From: Duganella sp. Root1480D1
Lineage (GTDB): Bacteria > Pseudomonadota > Gammaproteobacteria > Burkholderiales > Burkholderiaceae_D
Length of the DNA stretch: 64,000 bases
Direction: 5' to 3'
Assembly: GCF_001427305.1 (NCBI RefSeq)
Contig: NZ_LMFZ01000001.1
Coordinates: 373,261 to 437,260 of the forward strand
Shown: one piece after another, positions 17,993 through 28,217 of the stretch
Layout of the letters: every line of letters starts with the position of its first letter
Position numbering within the stretch: position 1 is the stretch's first letter
The notes under the pieces: model-generated
Databases searched by the model: none
What the model was told of the DNA's origin: nothing
Seen by the model: the letters and a program-made list of their open reading frames with translations, nothing else
Position numbers and translations under genes: made by a program

Positions 17993-19534
17993 TCAGATAG
18001 CTTGAGGGTTCAGTCGTTCAATTTTGGAATGGAGTTTGTTCAACCCGGCGAGATAGGCTTTGGCGGAAGCGACGACGATGTCGGGATCGGCGCCGACGCC
18101 GTTGACGATGCGGCCGGCGTGCGCCAGGCGCATCGTTACCTCGCCCTGCGATTGGGTGCCGGGGCTGATGCCGCTGATGGCGAACAGCACCAGTTCCGCG
18201 CCGCTTTGGGCTTTGCTTTCAATGGCGTTGACCATGGCATCGACCGGGCCGTCGCCGGTACCTTCGGCGGAGTGTTCGATGCCGTCGATCGAGAACACCA
18301 CGCGTGCAAACGGCAGTTCGCCGGTTTCCGAGCGCTGCGCCAGCGAGACGAAGCGGTAATATTCGCCGCCAGCCGCCGCTTCCTCGTCGCTCACCAGGGC
18401 CATGATGTCTTCGTCGAAAATATCGGACTTGCGGTCGGCCAGTTCCTTGAAGCGAGTGAAAGCGGCATTCACCTCGGCTTCGGAATCCAGTTCAATGCCC
18501 AATTCTTGCAAGCGTTGCTTGAAGGCGTTACGGCCCGAGAGCTTGCCAAGCACGATCTTGTTGGCGGTCCAGCCCACGTCCTCGGCGCGCATGATTTCAT
18601 AGGTTTCGCGCGCCTTGAGGATGCCGTCCTGGTGGATGCCGGAGGCGTGAGCAAAGGCGTTGGCGCCAACCACCGCCTTATTCGGCTGCACTGCGAATCC
18701 GGTGATCTGCGACACCATCTTCGATGACGGCACGATCTGCGTCGTGTCGATAGCACAATCCAGATTGAAATACCCGGCGCGCGTGCGCAGCGCCATCACT
18801 ACCTCTTCCAGCGCCGTATTGCCGGCGCGCTCACCCAGGCCGTTGATGGTGCATTCCACCTGCCGCGCACCGCCGATCATCACGCCGGCCAGCGAGTTCG
18901 CCACCGCAAGACCAAGGTCGTTGTGGCAGTGCACCGACCATATAGCCTTGTCGGAATTCGGAATGCGTTCACGCAAACGTCGAATGGTCTCACCGTATAG
19001 CTCCGGCACGGCATAGCCCACGGTGTCGGGGAAGTTGATGGTGGTGGCGCCTTCGGCGATGACATTTTCCAGCACACGGCACAGGAAATCCTCTTCCGAA
19101 CGGCTGCCATCCTCGGGACTGAATTCAATATCGTCGGTGAACTTGCGGGCGAAGCGGATCGCCAGCTTGGCCTGCTCCAGCACCTGCTCCGGCTCCATCC
19201 GCAGCTTCATCTGCATGTGCAGCGACGAGGTGGCGATGAAGGTGTGAATCCGCTTGCGTTCGGCCGGCTCCAGCGCTTCGGCAGCACGCGCCAGGTCGCG
19301 GTCATTGGCGCGCGCCAGCGAGCACACGATGGGCTCGCGCACGGCGGTGGCAATGGCACGGATGGATTCGAAATCGCCCTGCGAGGCAGCGGCGAAACCC
19401 GCCTCGATCACATCGACCCGCAGCTTTTCGAGCTGGCGGGCGATGCGCACCTTTTCTTCGCGGGTCATGGAAGCGCCCGGCGATTGCTCGCCGTCGCGCA
19501 GTGTGGTGTCGAAGATGATGAGGCGGTTATTCAT
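17993..19534 (-). CDS. leuA: 2-isopropylmalate synthase
   Basis: Condenses acetyl-CoA with 2-oxoisovalerate, the first committed step of leucine synthesis. The 513-residue length fits the bacterial short form. Visible elements are the catalytic [15 protein letters not shown], the metal-binding [16 protein letters not shown], and the LeuA dimer/regulatory domain in the last 130 residues that carries leucine feedback. AAGGAG precedes the ATG at 19534. It lies downstream of pssA on the same strand, the usual Burkholderiales arrangement linked to ilvBHC. Confidence 0.97.
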   Translation of the reverse strand: MNNRLIIFDTTLRDGEQSPGASMTREEKVRIARQLEKLRVDVIEAGFAAASQGDFESIRAIATAVREPIVCSLARANDRDLARAAEALEPAERKRIHTFIATSSLHMQMKLRMEPEQVLEQAKLAIRFARKFTDDIEFSPEDGSRSEEDFLCRVLENVIAEGATTINFPDTVGYAVPELYGETIRRLRERIPNSDKAIWSVHCHNDLGLAVANSLAGVMIGGARQVECTINGLGERAGNTALEEVVMALRTRAGYFNLDCAIDTTQIVPSSKMVSQITGFAVQPNKAVVGANAFAHASGIHQDGILKARETYEIMRAEDVGWTANKIVLGKLSGRNAFKQRLQELGIELDSEAEVNAAFTRFKELADRKSDIFDEDIMALVSDEEAAAGGEYYRFVSLAQRSETGELPFARVVFSIDGIEHSAEGTGDGPVDAMVNAIESKAQSGAELVLFAISGISPGTQSQGEVTMRLAHAGRIVNGVGADPDIVVASAKAYLAGLNKLHSKIERLNPQAI

Positions 19535-19569
19535 GGATTCGCTCCTTCTGAATTGCCGCCCCAGCGGCC

Positions 19570-20415
19570 TTACGATTTATCTTCTGGCGAGGTTTTCTCG
19601 ATCAGTTTGACCGGGTTGCCCTTGACCAGGCGGGTCAGGTAGATCACATAGCCTGACAGGCCATATGCTACGAACAGCACAAACAGCACTTTTGGCGGGT
19701 CGATCGAGATCAGCGCGAAGAACATCGCAATCGCGAACACGGCCAGGAACGGCACCGATTTGCGGAAGTTGATGTCCTTGAAGCTGTAGAACGGCACGTT
19801 CGACACCATGCTCAGGCCAGCGAATACCGCCAGTACCCAGCCCTGCCACGGATACAGCACGCCATCGACATCCAGGTCGGTCAGCAGCATGACGAAACCG
19901 GCGATCAGCGAGGCGGCAGCCGGCGAAGGCAGGCCCTGGAAGTAGCGTTTGTCCACCACTTCGATATTGGTGTTGAAGCGGGCCAGGCGCAATGCAGCGC
20001 CAGCGCAGTAGACAAAGGCCGCGATCCAGCCCAGCTTACCGAGGCCGCGCAGGGCGAATTCGTAAATCACCAGCGCCGGGGCGGCGCCGAAAGACACCAT
20101 GTCCGACAGCGAGTCGTACTGGGCGCCGAATTCGCTCTGGGTATTGGTCAGGCGCGCGACGCGGCCATCCAGTCCGTCCAGCAACATGGCGACGAAAATC
20201 GCCCAGGCGGCATGTTCGAAGCGCTGGTTCATGGCCATGACGATGGCGAAGAAGCCGCAGAACAGCGCGCCGGTGGTGAAGGCGTTCGGCAGCAAGTAGA
20301 TGCCGCGCGAGCGAGGCTTGTCGACACCATCGGCCCCCTTGCGGCGGGCGAAGCGGCTGAACAGCGATTGCTTGCCGGCGGCGTTTTTAGGCCGGCGGCG
20401 GGGGAATTTGGCCAT
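19570..20415 (-). CDS. pssA: CDP-diacylglycerol-serine O-phosphatidyltransferase
   Basis: An integral membrane enzyme making phosphatidylserine, the precursor of phosphatidylethanolamine. The CDP-alcohol phosphotransferase motif is present as [11 protein letters not shown] followed by [10 protein letters not shown], that is D-G-x2-A-R-x8-G-x3-D-x3-D. About eight hydrophobic helices follow a basic 35-residue N terminus. The 281-residue length fits type II PssA. It is followed 35 bases later by leuA on the same strand. No psd (decarboxylase) gene is adjacent in this window. Confidence 0.95.
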   Translation of the reverse strand: MAKFPRRRPKNAAGKQSLFSRFARRKGADGVDKPRSRGIYLLPNAFTTGALFCGFFAIVMAMNQRFEHAAWAIFVAMLLDGLDGRVARLTNTQSEFGAQYDSLSDMVSFGAAPALVIYEFALRGLGKLGWIAAFVYCAGAALRLARFNTNIEVVDKRYFQGLPSPAAASLIAGFVMLLTDLDVDGVLYPWQGWVLAVFAGLSMVSNVPFYSFKDINFRKSVPFLAVFAIAMFFALISIDPPKVLFVLFVAYGLSGYVIYLTRLVKGNPVKLIEKTSPEDKS

Positions 20416-20486
20416 ACTCTTCCATTTTTTATACCAGGGTGGCCCCTATTATAGAGGACACCCAGTATGGAAGTGGCAACTTTGGC

Positions 20487-21245
20487 TTACTTGAACTTGA
20501 CCTTGCCCACCACGCGCATTTCCAGCGTGGTTTCGCCAGGCTCGAAGCTTGGTTCAGCCACGGACTGGTCCATCTCGGCCTTGGCAGCCATGCGGGCCAT
20601 CATCGGGGCCGGAGCGCCAGCTGGACCGCCGCCGTAGTTGCCGGAGCCTTCGTAGTCGATGGTGTCCAGCACCGCGTCGGTTACCGGGCGCCCCATGGCG
20701 GAAGCGATGGAGGCGATGCGCTCATTCAGGTTCTTGTAGGTGGCGGCGATGCGGGCATCATCCAGCTTGCGGGTAGCTGCCGGGCTCAGGCCAAAGGACA
20801 GGCCGTTCAAAGTCAGCACCTTCTGCGCGGCGGCCACGGTTTTCGGCAGCACGCCGATATTAGTGGTGGTCATCTGCACGTACTGGCCAACGCGCCATGC
20901 GGTTGGCTGGCGCGGCTTGGCGGCAGCACCTGGAGGCAGCGGACGGTCTTCCGGATACACCGGATAAGTGTAATAGCCCTGGGTTTTCAGCTTGGCTTGC
21001 GGGTCTTCCTTCTTCAGGATGTCAAGGCCCTGTTTGATCTTCTGGTTAACGCGAGAAGCGGCAGCCGCCTTGTCCTTGTCCTGCTCTTCGATCGCCAGCA
21101 CGGCCACCGCCTGGTCGTTCGGCGCAGTGACTTCACCATTGGCAGGAACGATGACGGTGGCGCCCGCGGTCGGGACGGATTGGGCGGTGGCAGCCTGGGT
21201 GCCCAGTACCAGCGCGGCAGCAGCTACAGCTTTGAGGACGGTCAT
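20487..21245 (-). CDS. SIMPL (DUF541) domain protein, exported, copy 1
   Basis: A 252-residue periplasmic or outer-membrane protein with a signal peptide (MTVLKAVAAAALVLGTQAATA) and a SIMPL domain. Characteristic parts are VAVLAIEEQDKDKAAAASRVNQKI, GYYTYPVYPEDR, WRVGQYVQMTTTNI and the C-terminal FEPGETTLEMRVVGKVKFK. SIMPL proteins (E. coli YggE type) are linked to oxidative-stress tolerance; the activity is not known. AGGAG precedes the ATG. It is a tandem paralogue of the next gene, about 90 bases away. Confidence 0.88.
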   Translation of the reverse strand: MTVLKAVAAAALVLGTQAATAQSVPTAGATVIVPANGEVTAPNDQAVAVLAIEEQDKDKAAAASRVNQKIKQGLDILKKEDPQAKLKTQGYYTYPVYPEDRPLPPGAAAKPRQPTAWRVGQYVQMTTTNIGVLPKTVAAAQKVLTLNGLSFGLSPAATRKLDDARIAATYKNLNERIASIASAMGRPVTDAVLDTIDYEGSGNYGGGPAGAPAPMMARMAAKAEMDQSVAEPSFEPGETTLEMRVVGKVKFK

Positions 21246-21337
21246 TGTTATTCTCCTGGCTTGATTACGATGGACGCACTTTAACTGAAATCACCCTGCG
21301 AAATTGTCGCGATTCGTGAGCGTTTGTAACACTCTCC

Positions 21338-22057
21338 TTACTTGAAACGTACTTTCGCGGTTGCCCGCAGTTCCAGTTTGGTCTCACCAGGTTGCAGGCT
21401 TGGCTCCTCCACTTCGCCAATGTCTTCGCGACGAATACTGCTTCCGGTTACGACTACCCTGCCGATCGGCGCATCACCGAAGTCCAGCGATTCGAGTTTT
21501 GCATCGCCCACCGGGCGCCGCATCGCGCCCGCAATGAAGCCGACCTGCTCTTCCAGACTGCGATATGCCGCCTCTACCCGGCGCTGCTCCAGCTTCCTGG
21601 TGGTCTCTTCGCTCAAGCCGAAGTTGACGCTCCTGAGCGCCAGGATCTTCTGGGCCGCAGCCACGGTTGCCGGAAGTGCGGCAAAGTCCCCGGTTACCAG
21701 CCTGACCTGCTGGCTGACACGCCAGCCGATTTGCTGTGCATCGCGTTTCTGGATTCGCGCGGCCGCTTCGTCATAGACTGCATAGGTCCGATAGCTGTCC
21801 AGCGACACCCGCGCATCCGGGTGCGCCTTCTTCAAGGCCGCGATGCCCTGCTTCAGGCGCAGATTGACATTGGATGCCAGCGCCGCCTTGTCCTTGCCCT
21901 GCTCCTCGTAGCCAAACACCAGCTGCACTTCGTCGTTAGGCGCCCTGACCGATCCAACCGCCGTGACCGTAACGAGTGAATTTTCAGTGGGCAGCGCCTC
22001 GGCCATCGCTACCTGCGTGGAGCCGAGCATCGCCAACAGGGCCAGGTGCTTGATCAT
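21338..22057 (-). CDS. SIMPL (DUF541) domain protein, exported, copy 2
   Basis: A 239-residue paralogue of the neighbouring gene, with a signal peptide (MIKHLALLAMLGSTQVAMA) and the same landmarks: VFGYEEQGKDKAALASNVNLRLKQ in two pieces, WRVSQQVRLVTG, and LQPGETKLELRATAKVRFK. Another in-frame ATG lies eight codons upstream, but AAGGAAA sits correctly before 22057. The two copies have diverged considerably, so the duplication is not recent. Probably co-transcribed with copy 1. Confidence 0.87.
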   Translation of the reverse strand: MIKHLALLAMLGSTQVAMAEALPTENSLVTVTAVGSVRAPNDEVQLVFGYEEQGKDKAALASNVNLRLKQGIAALKKAHPDARVSLDSYRTYAVYDEAAARIQKRDAQQIGWRVSQQVRLVTGDFAALPATVAAAQKILALRSVNFGLSEETTRKLEQRRVEAAYRSLEEQVGFIAGAMRRPVGDAKLESLDFGDAPIGRVVVTGSSIRREDIGEVEEPSLQPGETKLELRATAKVRFK

Positions 22058-22182
22058 GCAATTTCCTTTTCGGATAGTCATCTAAGCTCGAATGTAACTG
22101 AAACCGATACAAAAGTGTCATGTGCCTGACACTCGGCTGTGGCATGATCCCTTGTCGTCCACTCCACTCATGAACTAGGAAA

Positions 22183-23805
22183 ATGGCAAAGTACCTGATT
22201 CCCGCACTGGCCCTGGCGGCCTCGTTCGGCGCTTATGCAGCGCCGGCTAAACAGCCAGCACAACCAAAACTCGTCCTGGTGATGGCCGTCGACGGCCTGC
22301 CCCAGGAACAGGTGACGCGCTACGCCCACCAGTTCGGCCAGGGGGGCTTCCGCCGCCTGCTGGAGCAAGGCGCTTGGTTCAGTAATGCCCACCAGGCGCA
22401 TGGCATCACCGTCACTGCCGTTGGCCATGCGGCGATTCTGAGCGGCGCCTATCCCTACCAGCACGGCATCATCGGCAATAACTGGGTGAATCCGGCCAAC
22501 GGCGGCAGCATGTACTGCACCGAAGACACCAATTACAAATACGTCGGCAACGAGAAAACGGACCCGCACGACGGCACCGCTCCCACCAACCTGCGCGTCG
22601 ACACCCTTGGCGACCAACTGCGCTACGCTACCGGCCAGCAGTCGAAAGTGGTGACCGTTTCCGGCAAGGACCGCGGCGCGATCCTCCTGGGCGGCAAGAC
22701 CGGCACGGCCTATATGTACATGGAAGAAAGCGGCAACTTCGCTTCGTCCACTTTCTATATGAAGGAGCATCCGCAATGGGTGCAGAAGTACCAGTCGGGA
22801 AAGCCGCAGGAGCGCTACTACGGCGTGAAGTGGAGGCCGCTTCTGGCTGATTCGGCTTACGCCGGCGATTATGGCGATGCGCCAAACCTGCAGCTTTCCA
22901 GCGAGTCAGGCCTGACCGATGCCGCTTACTACAAGCGCCTGAAGGCCTCGCCTTTCCTGGACGAGTTGACAGTGGAGTTCGCGCAGGCTGCCATCGAAGG
23001 CGAAAACCTGGGCAAGAACCCGGCCGGCGTGCCCGACCTGCTGGGCGTGAGCTTCTCCGCGCACGACCTGGCGAACCATGAATACGGCCCGGAGAGCAAA
23101 TTCTCGCACGACCACTTGCTGCGCCTGGACCGCATGCTGTCCAACTTCTTCTCGTACATCGACAAGCGCATCGGCATGGACAATGTACTGGTTGTGCTGA
23201 CCGCCGACCATGGCTTCCCGAATACGCCTGAATTTGCCAACGAAGTCCAGAAGGCTGGCGTCGGCCGCATCGACGGCAAAAAGCTGGTGGAGGACTTGAA
23301 TGCACACCTGTCGGCCAGGTTTGGTCTGAGCAAAGGCGTGGCGGCTTACTCGATCCCGAACCTGCACCTCGATTACGCCCAGATCGAAACCAAAGGCTTG
23401 AAGCGCGAGGATGTTGAAAATGCCGCGGCACGCTTCCTGATGTCGCAGCCAGGCCTGGCCGATGTGTTCACGCGCACCCAGATGGAAAGCGGTGCCGTCG
23501 GCGGCACCCGCATCGCAACCCTGATGCGCCGAGCCTGGAACCGCCAGCTCTCGGGCGACCTGATGGTGGTAGCCAAGCCGCACTGGATCTTTGCCTTTGC
23601 GACCGGCAAAGGCACGACCCACGGCGCGCCTTACGCCTACGACACCAATGTGCCGCTGATCGTGATGGGCAAGCAGTGGGTAAAATCCGGCCACTACGGC
23701 CAGTATGCTGAAGTAGTCGACATCGCCCCGACCCTCGCCTACCTGCTGAACGTGCGCCCGCCTGCCGGCGCCGAAGGCCGCGTCCTGACCGAAGCGCTGA
23801 AGTAA
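22183..23805 (+). CDS. PafA-type alkaline phosphatase, exported
   Basis: A 540-residue member of the alkaline phosphatase superfamily with a signal peptide (cleavage near AYA-APA). The metal ligand Asp is in VMAVDGLP (about 35), the nucleophile Thr region is HGITVTAVGHAAILSG (about 76-78), Asn about 100 is in IGNNWVN, and Lys162-Asp-Arg164 is in VSGKDRGAI. The Asn100, Lys162 and Arg164 positions coincide with those that define PafA among these enzymes. Later metal ligands are in FSAHDLANHEYGP and LTADHGFPNTPEF. It probably hydrolyses phosphate monoesters in the periplasm independently of Pho control; the regulation part is family knowledge. Confidence 0.9.
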   Translation: MAKYLIPALALAASFGAYAAPAKQPAQPKLVLVMAVDGLPQEQVTRYAHQFGQGGFRRLLEQGAWFSNAHQAHGITVTAVGHAAILSGAYPYQHGIIGNNWVNPANGGSMYCTEDTNYKYVGNEKTDPHDGTAPTNLRVDTLGDQLRYATGQQSKVVTVSGKDRGAILLGGKTGTAYMYMEESGNFASSTFYMKEHPQWVQKYQSGKPQERYYGVKWRPLLADSAYAGDYGDAPNLQLSSESGLTDAAYYKRLKASPFLDELTVEFAQAAIEGENLGKNPAGVPDLLGVSFSAHDLANHEYGPESKFSHDHLLRLDRMLSNFFSYIDKRIGMDNVLVVLTADHGFPNTPEFANEVQKAGVGRIDGKKLVEDLNAHLSARFGLSKGVAAYSIPNLHLDYAQIETKGLKREDVENAAARFLMSQPGLADVFTRTQMESGAVGGTRIATLMRRAWNRQLSGDLMVVAKPHWIFAFATGKGTTHGAPYAYDTNVPLIVMGKQWVKSGHYGQYAEVVDIAPTLAYLLNVRPPAGAEGRVLTEALK

Positions 23806-23810
23806 AAGAG

Positions 23811-23845
23811 ATGTCCGCTTTGGGGCCTGGGCCCAAAGTGGACAT
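23811..23845. repeat. Intergenic hairpin (REP-like or terminator)
   Basis: A 14-bp stem with one G-T pair: ATGTCC-G-CTTTGGG (23811-23824) against CCCAAAG-T-GGACAT (23832-23845) around a 7-base loop. It sits six bases after the phosphatase stop and has no U-tract, so it resembles a repetitive extragenic palindrome more than a standard terminator. No second copy is in this window. Confidence 0.65.
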
Positions 23846-23888
23846 TGTCACCCGTATAATAAAGCTCCCATCCCACCCGGAGCGCTAT

Positions 23889-24488
23889 ATGTCGATTTAC
23901 CGCATCGCGATCGTTTCTGCTGTACTGGCCCTGAACACGGCTTGTTCGATCAACCGTCCCGTCGCTGACGATTACGACACCTACCTGGGAAATAACGTCA
24001 AGACCGGCAACCTGCCCAGCGCGAAGATTGCAGACAAATACTATCTCCCGCCAGCCACGCAAGCCCACCACTATGAGTTCAAGAGCGTCATGGGTGGCTA
24101 TGCAAATACCTGGGTGGTGGAATTCGGCAAGGTGCTGGACGCCACGATGCGCTCTTCCGATGTCGTCGCGGCTTTAGGAAACGTAAGCAAGGCCGGCAAC
24201 GATAAATCGGGCTCTGGCAACACCTTGGTGTTCGAGCTGCAGCGATATTCGTTTGAAGAACACGGCGCCCACATCGAACTGGCAATCAGCATCCGCAATC
24301 AAAAAGGAGAGGTATTCCGGAAGGTCTACAGCGCCGATGGACGCACCCAGGGCGGCAAGATGTTCTGGGGCGGCGCCTTCGCCATGAAGAACGCGGTGCA
24401 ACAGTCCACCAAACTGGCGATGGACGACATCCTGACCCGCTTCATCCGCGATGCCGGCAGCTCCAGCCTGGCATCGGCAGACAAGTAA
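23889..24488 (+). CDS. Lipoprotein of unknown function
   Basis: A 199-residue lipoprotein. The signal MSIYRIAIVSAVLALNTAC has a lipobox with Cys about 19, then a polar mature domain with LVFELQRYSFEEHGAHIELAIS and a C-terminal helix. The shape (alternating strands, a central AMKNAVQQSTKLAMDDILTRFI helix) recalls the small outer-membrane lipoproteins of the YajG type, but I cannot confirm this. The frame is open from 23811, but the CGGAG site and the signal peptide favour 23889. A hairpin separates it from the phosphatase gene. Confidence 0.72.
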   Translation: MSIYRIAIVSAVLALNTACSINRPVADDYDTYLGNNVKTGNLPSAKIADKYYLPPATQAHHYEFKSVMGGYANTWVVEFGKVLDATMRSSDVVAALGNVSKAGNDKSGSGNTLVFELQRYSFEEHGAHIELAISIRNQKGEVFRKVYSADGRTQGGKMFWGGAFAMKNAVQQSTKLAMDDILTRFIRDAGSSSLASADK

Positions 24489-24494
24489 AAAAAA

Positions 24495-24512
24495 ACGGCC
24501 CCGAGGGGCCGT
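24495..24512 (-). terminator. Rho-independent terminator of ilvC
   Basis: A perfect stem ACGGCCCC/GGGGCCGT with a GA loop, directly followed on the minus strand by nine U's. It lies 22 bases after the ilvC stop. On the plus strand it has no U-tract, so it is oriented for ilvBHC. Confidence 0.9.
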
Positions 24513-24534
24513 TGAAGTCTGCTTCTAGGGACAA

Positions 24535-25581
<1,047 letters not shown>

Positions 25582-25585
25582 TTAA

Positions 25586-26077
25586 TTAAACTTTGAGGAT
25601 GCGTTCGCCGCGGCCAATGCCGGAGCCGCCAGTACGGACGGTTTCCAGGATCGAGGTGCGGTCAATTGCGTCGATGAAGGCGTCCAGTTTGCTCTTGGCG
25701 CCCGTCAGCTCAATGGTGTAGGTCTTTTCGGTCACGTCGATGATGCGGCCGCGGAAAATGTCGGCGGTGCGCTTCATCTCCTCGCGCTCCTTGCCGACGG
25801 CGCGTACCTTGATCAGCATCAGCTCGCGCTCGATGTGCTGGCCTTCGGTCAGGTCCACCACCTTCACCACCTCGATCAGGCGGTTCAGGTGCTTGGTGAT
25901 CTGTTCGATGATGTCATCGGAACCGGTGGTCACGATGGTCATGCGAGACAGGGTCGCATCTTCGGTCGGCGCAACGGTCAGCGTTTCGATGTTGTAGCCG
26001 CGGGCGGAGAACAGGCCGACCACGCGGGACAGCGCACCCGCTTCGTTTTCGAGCAGTACAGAAATAATATGGCGCAT
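25586..26077 (-). CDS. ilvH: Acetolactate synthase small (regulatory) subunit
   Basis: A 163-residue ACT-domain subunit that activates the large subunit and gives valine feedback. The N terminus MRHIISVLLENEAGALSRVVGLFSARGYN (read in parts) is canonical, and the C-terminal half ends RTGGSGIGRGERILKV. The frame extends to 26143, but the ATG at 26077 has GGAGGA upstream and the exact family start. The large subunit stop lies two bases before it, so the two are coupled. Confidence 0.97.
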   Translation of the reverse strand: MRHIISVLLENEAGALSRVVGLFSARGYNIETLTVAPTEDATLSRMTIVTTGSDDIIEQITKHLNRLIEVVKVVDLTEGQHIERELMLIKVRAVGKEREEMKRTADIFRGRIIDVTEKTYTIELTGAKSKLDAFIDAIDRTSILETVRTGGSGIGRGERILKV

Positions 26078-26079
26078 GA

Positions 26080-27801
26080 TTACAGGTCCTCCGAGCCAAG
26101 CAGCATTTCGGAGAGGCCTTTGCCGGCTTTCACCATCGGCCACACGTTTTCACTCTGGTCGGTAATGAAGTTCATGAAGACCAGGCGGTCTTTCATGCCA
26201 AACGCTTCTTTCAGCGCACCTTCGACATCGCCCGGTTTCTCGATGCGCATGCCGACGTGGCCGTAGGCCTCGGCCAGCTTTTCGAAGTCCGGCAGCGAAT
26301 CCATATAGGACTCGGAATAGCGCGAACCGTAGTCGATCTGCTGCCACTGGCGAACCATGCCCAGGAAGCGGTTGTTCAACAGGATGATCTTCGGCGTCAG
26401 GCGGTACTGTTTGCAGGTCGCCAGTTCCTGGATGTTCATCTGGATCGAGCCTTCGCCGGTGATGCAGGCGACGGTCGCATCCGGATTGGCCATCTGCACG
26501 CCCATGGCGTATGGCAGGCCGACACCCATGGTGCCCAGGCCGCCGGAGTTGATCCAGCGGCGCGGCTTGTCGAACTTGTAGTACTGCGCAGCCCACATCT
26601 GGTGCTGGCCCACGTCGGAAGTGATGAAAGCGTCGCCCTTGGTGATGTCGAACAGCGATTCCACCACTTGCTGCGGCTTGATCACCAGGTCGGACGTGGC
26701 GTACTTCAGGCAATCGCGGCCGCGCCACTCGTTGATCTGCTTCCACCAGTCTTTCAGCGCGGAGGCGTTCGGGCGCTGCTCGGTCGCTTCAAGCTGCGAC
26801 AGCAGTTCCACCAGCACGTCTTTCACGTTGCCGACGATAGGAATGTCCACTTTCACGCGCTTCGAGATCGACGATGGGTCGATGTCGATGTGGATGATCT
26901 TGCGCGGGTTCTGGCTGAAGTGCTTCGGATTGCCGATCACGCGGTCGTCAAAGCGGGCGCCGATGGCAATCAGCACGTCGCAATTCTGCATCGCGAGGTT
27001 GGCTTCGTAGGTGCCGTGCATGCCGGGCATGCCGACGAAGCATGGATCGGAAGCGCGCGAACCGCCAAGGCCCATCAGGGTATTGGTGACCGGGAAGCCG
27101 AGTTTCTCAACCAGTTTGTTCAGTTCATTCGATGCATGCGCCAGGATCACGCCGCCGCCGGTGTAGATCATTGGACGCTCGGCCGACAGCAGCAGCTGCA
27201 GTGCCTTGCGGATCTGGCCGGCGTGGCCTTTGTCTACCGGGCGGTAGGAACGCATCTCGATATCCTTCGGATACGAGTACACGTGTTTGTGCATCGAAAT
27301 GTCTTTTGGAATATCGACCAGCACCGGACCTGGGCGGCCGGTCTTGGCGATATAAAAGGCTTTCTTGATGGTCTCCGCCAGGTCCTTCACGTCCTTCACC
27401 AGGAAGTTGTGCTTGACCACCGGGCGGGTGATGCCGACGGTGTCGCATTCCTGGAAGGCGTCCTGGCCAATGGCGTGGCTCGGCACCTGGCCGGAAATCA
27501 CCACCATCGGAACGGAATCCATGTATGCGGTGGACAGGCCGGTCACCGCATTGGTGACGCCAGGTCCGGAAGTGACCAGCGCCACACCCACTTTGTTCGA
27601 GCTGCGCGAATACGCATCGGCGGCATGAACAGCAGCCTGCTCATGGCGAACGAGGATGTGCTGGAATTTGTCCTGCTTGAAGATGGCGTCGTAGATATAG
27701 AGGACGGCGCCGCCAGGATATCCGAAAACATGTTCTACGCCTTCCTCAGCGAGGCAGCGAACAAGGATTTCGGCGCCCGTGATGGGAGCTTCGGTATTCA
27801 T
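26080..27801 (-). CDS. ilvB: Acetolactate synthase large (catalytic) subunit
   Basis: A 573-residue thiamine-diphosphate enzyme joining pyruvate with pyruvate or 2-oxobutyrate. The catalytic Glu is in VFGYPGGAVLYIYDAIF, followed by RHEQAAVHAADAYSR; the FAD-type central domain and the ThDP motif ITGEGSIQMNIQELATCKQ (GDG-type, here GEG) with LLNNRFLGMVRQWQQ complete it. AAAGGAAT precedes the ATG. First gene of ilvBHC, divergent from the ECF sigma operon across about 416 bases. Confidence 0.97.
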   Translation of the reverse strand: MNTEAPITGAEILVRCLAEEGVEHVFGYPGGAVLYIYDAIFKQDKFQHILVRHEQAAVHAADAYSRSSNKVGVALVTSGPGVTNAVTGLSTAYMDSVPMVVISGQVPSHAIGQDAFQECDTVGITRPVVKHNFLVKDVKDLAETIKKAFYIAKTGRPGPVLVDIPKDISMHKHVYSYPKDIEMRSYRPVDKGHAGQIRKALQLLLSAERPMIYTGGGVILAHASNELNKLVEKLGFPVTNTLMGLGGSRASDPCFVGMPGMHGTYEANLAMQNCDVLIAIGARFDDRVIGNPKHFSQNPRKIIHIDIDPSSISKRVKVDIPIVGNVKDVLVELLSQLEATEQRPNASALKDWWKQINEWRGRDCLKYATSDLVIKPQQVVESLFDITKGDAFITSDVGQHQMWAAQYYKFDKPRRWINSGGLGTMGVGLPYAMGVQMANPDATVACITGEGSIQMNIQELATCKQYRLTPKIILLNNRFLGMVRQWQQIDYGSRYSESYMDSLPDFEKLAEAYGHVGMRIEKPGDVEGALKEAFGMKDRLVFMNFITDQSENVWPMVKAGKGLSEMLLGSEDL

Positions 27802-28217
27802 GAAACATTCCTTTCAAGGTCCATAGGAGATTGATCGGATGCTCTTGCCTAGCGAAGTGGGCGTCACCGTGCACGACTCTCAGCTTCCCTTCTTTCTGCG
27901 GTCACACTGACCCTTCCCCCATGCGTAGCTGGAGTACAAGCCTGTGCTAAACGCAACTCGTTTGGCCGGAGTTTTGCAGCGGTTTCTGGCCTACCTCTCG
28001 CGCTTGTGGCACGGGTTAGAGCAAACTGCTGACAATAGAAAGCTGGCTTTTCGAAACGGCTTTGTGTGCCTGTTCCGAAGAACCGGGGAGCCTTGTGGTG
28101 TACAAAGCGTCCTTAACGTTACCGCGCTGCACCATATTGGTCAAGCTTATTCTGCATTTTTTGTTAAAATGCCGGATTGTTCAGACTAGCGATATAGCGC
28201 AGCTCACTTTCCGACGC
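27802..28217. other. Divergent intergenic region, ilvB / ECF sigma operon
   Basis: About 416 bases with no convincing gene. Both operons must have their promoters here. I searched the ilvB side for a leader peptide with clustered Leu, Val or Ile codons followed by an attenuator and did not find one in the proximal 150 bases. AT-rich sequence near 28150-28170 (TTTTTTGTTAAAAT) is the most promoter-like stretch for the sigma gene, but no well-spaced -35/-10 pair stands out. Confidence 0.5.

Noticed and set aside
24488-24520. Terminator for the plus-strand lipoprotein gene
   Set aside because: The hairpin at 24495-24512 has its U-tract only on the minus strand, so I assign it to ilvC.
27802-27960. 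Leader peptide or T-box-like attenuator before ilvB
   Set aside because: No short frame with clustered branched-chain codons followed by a terminator was found.
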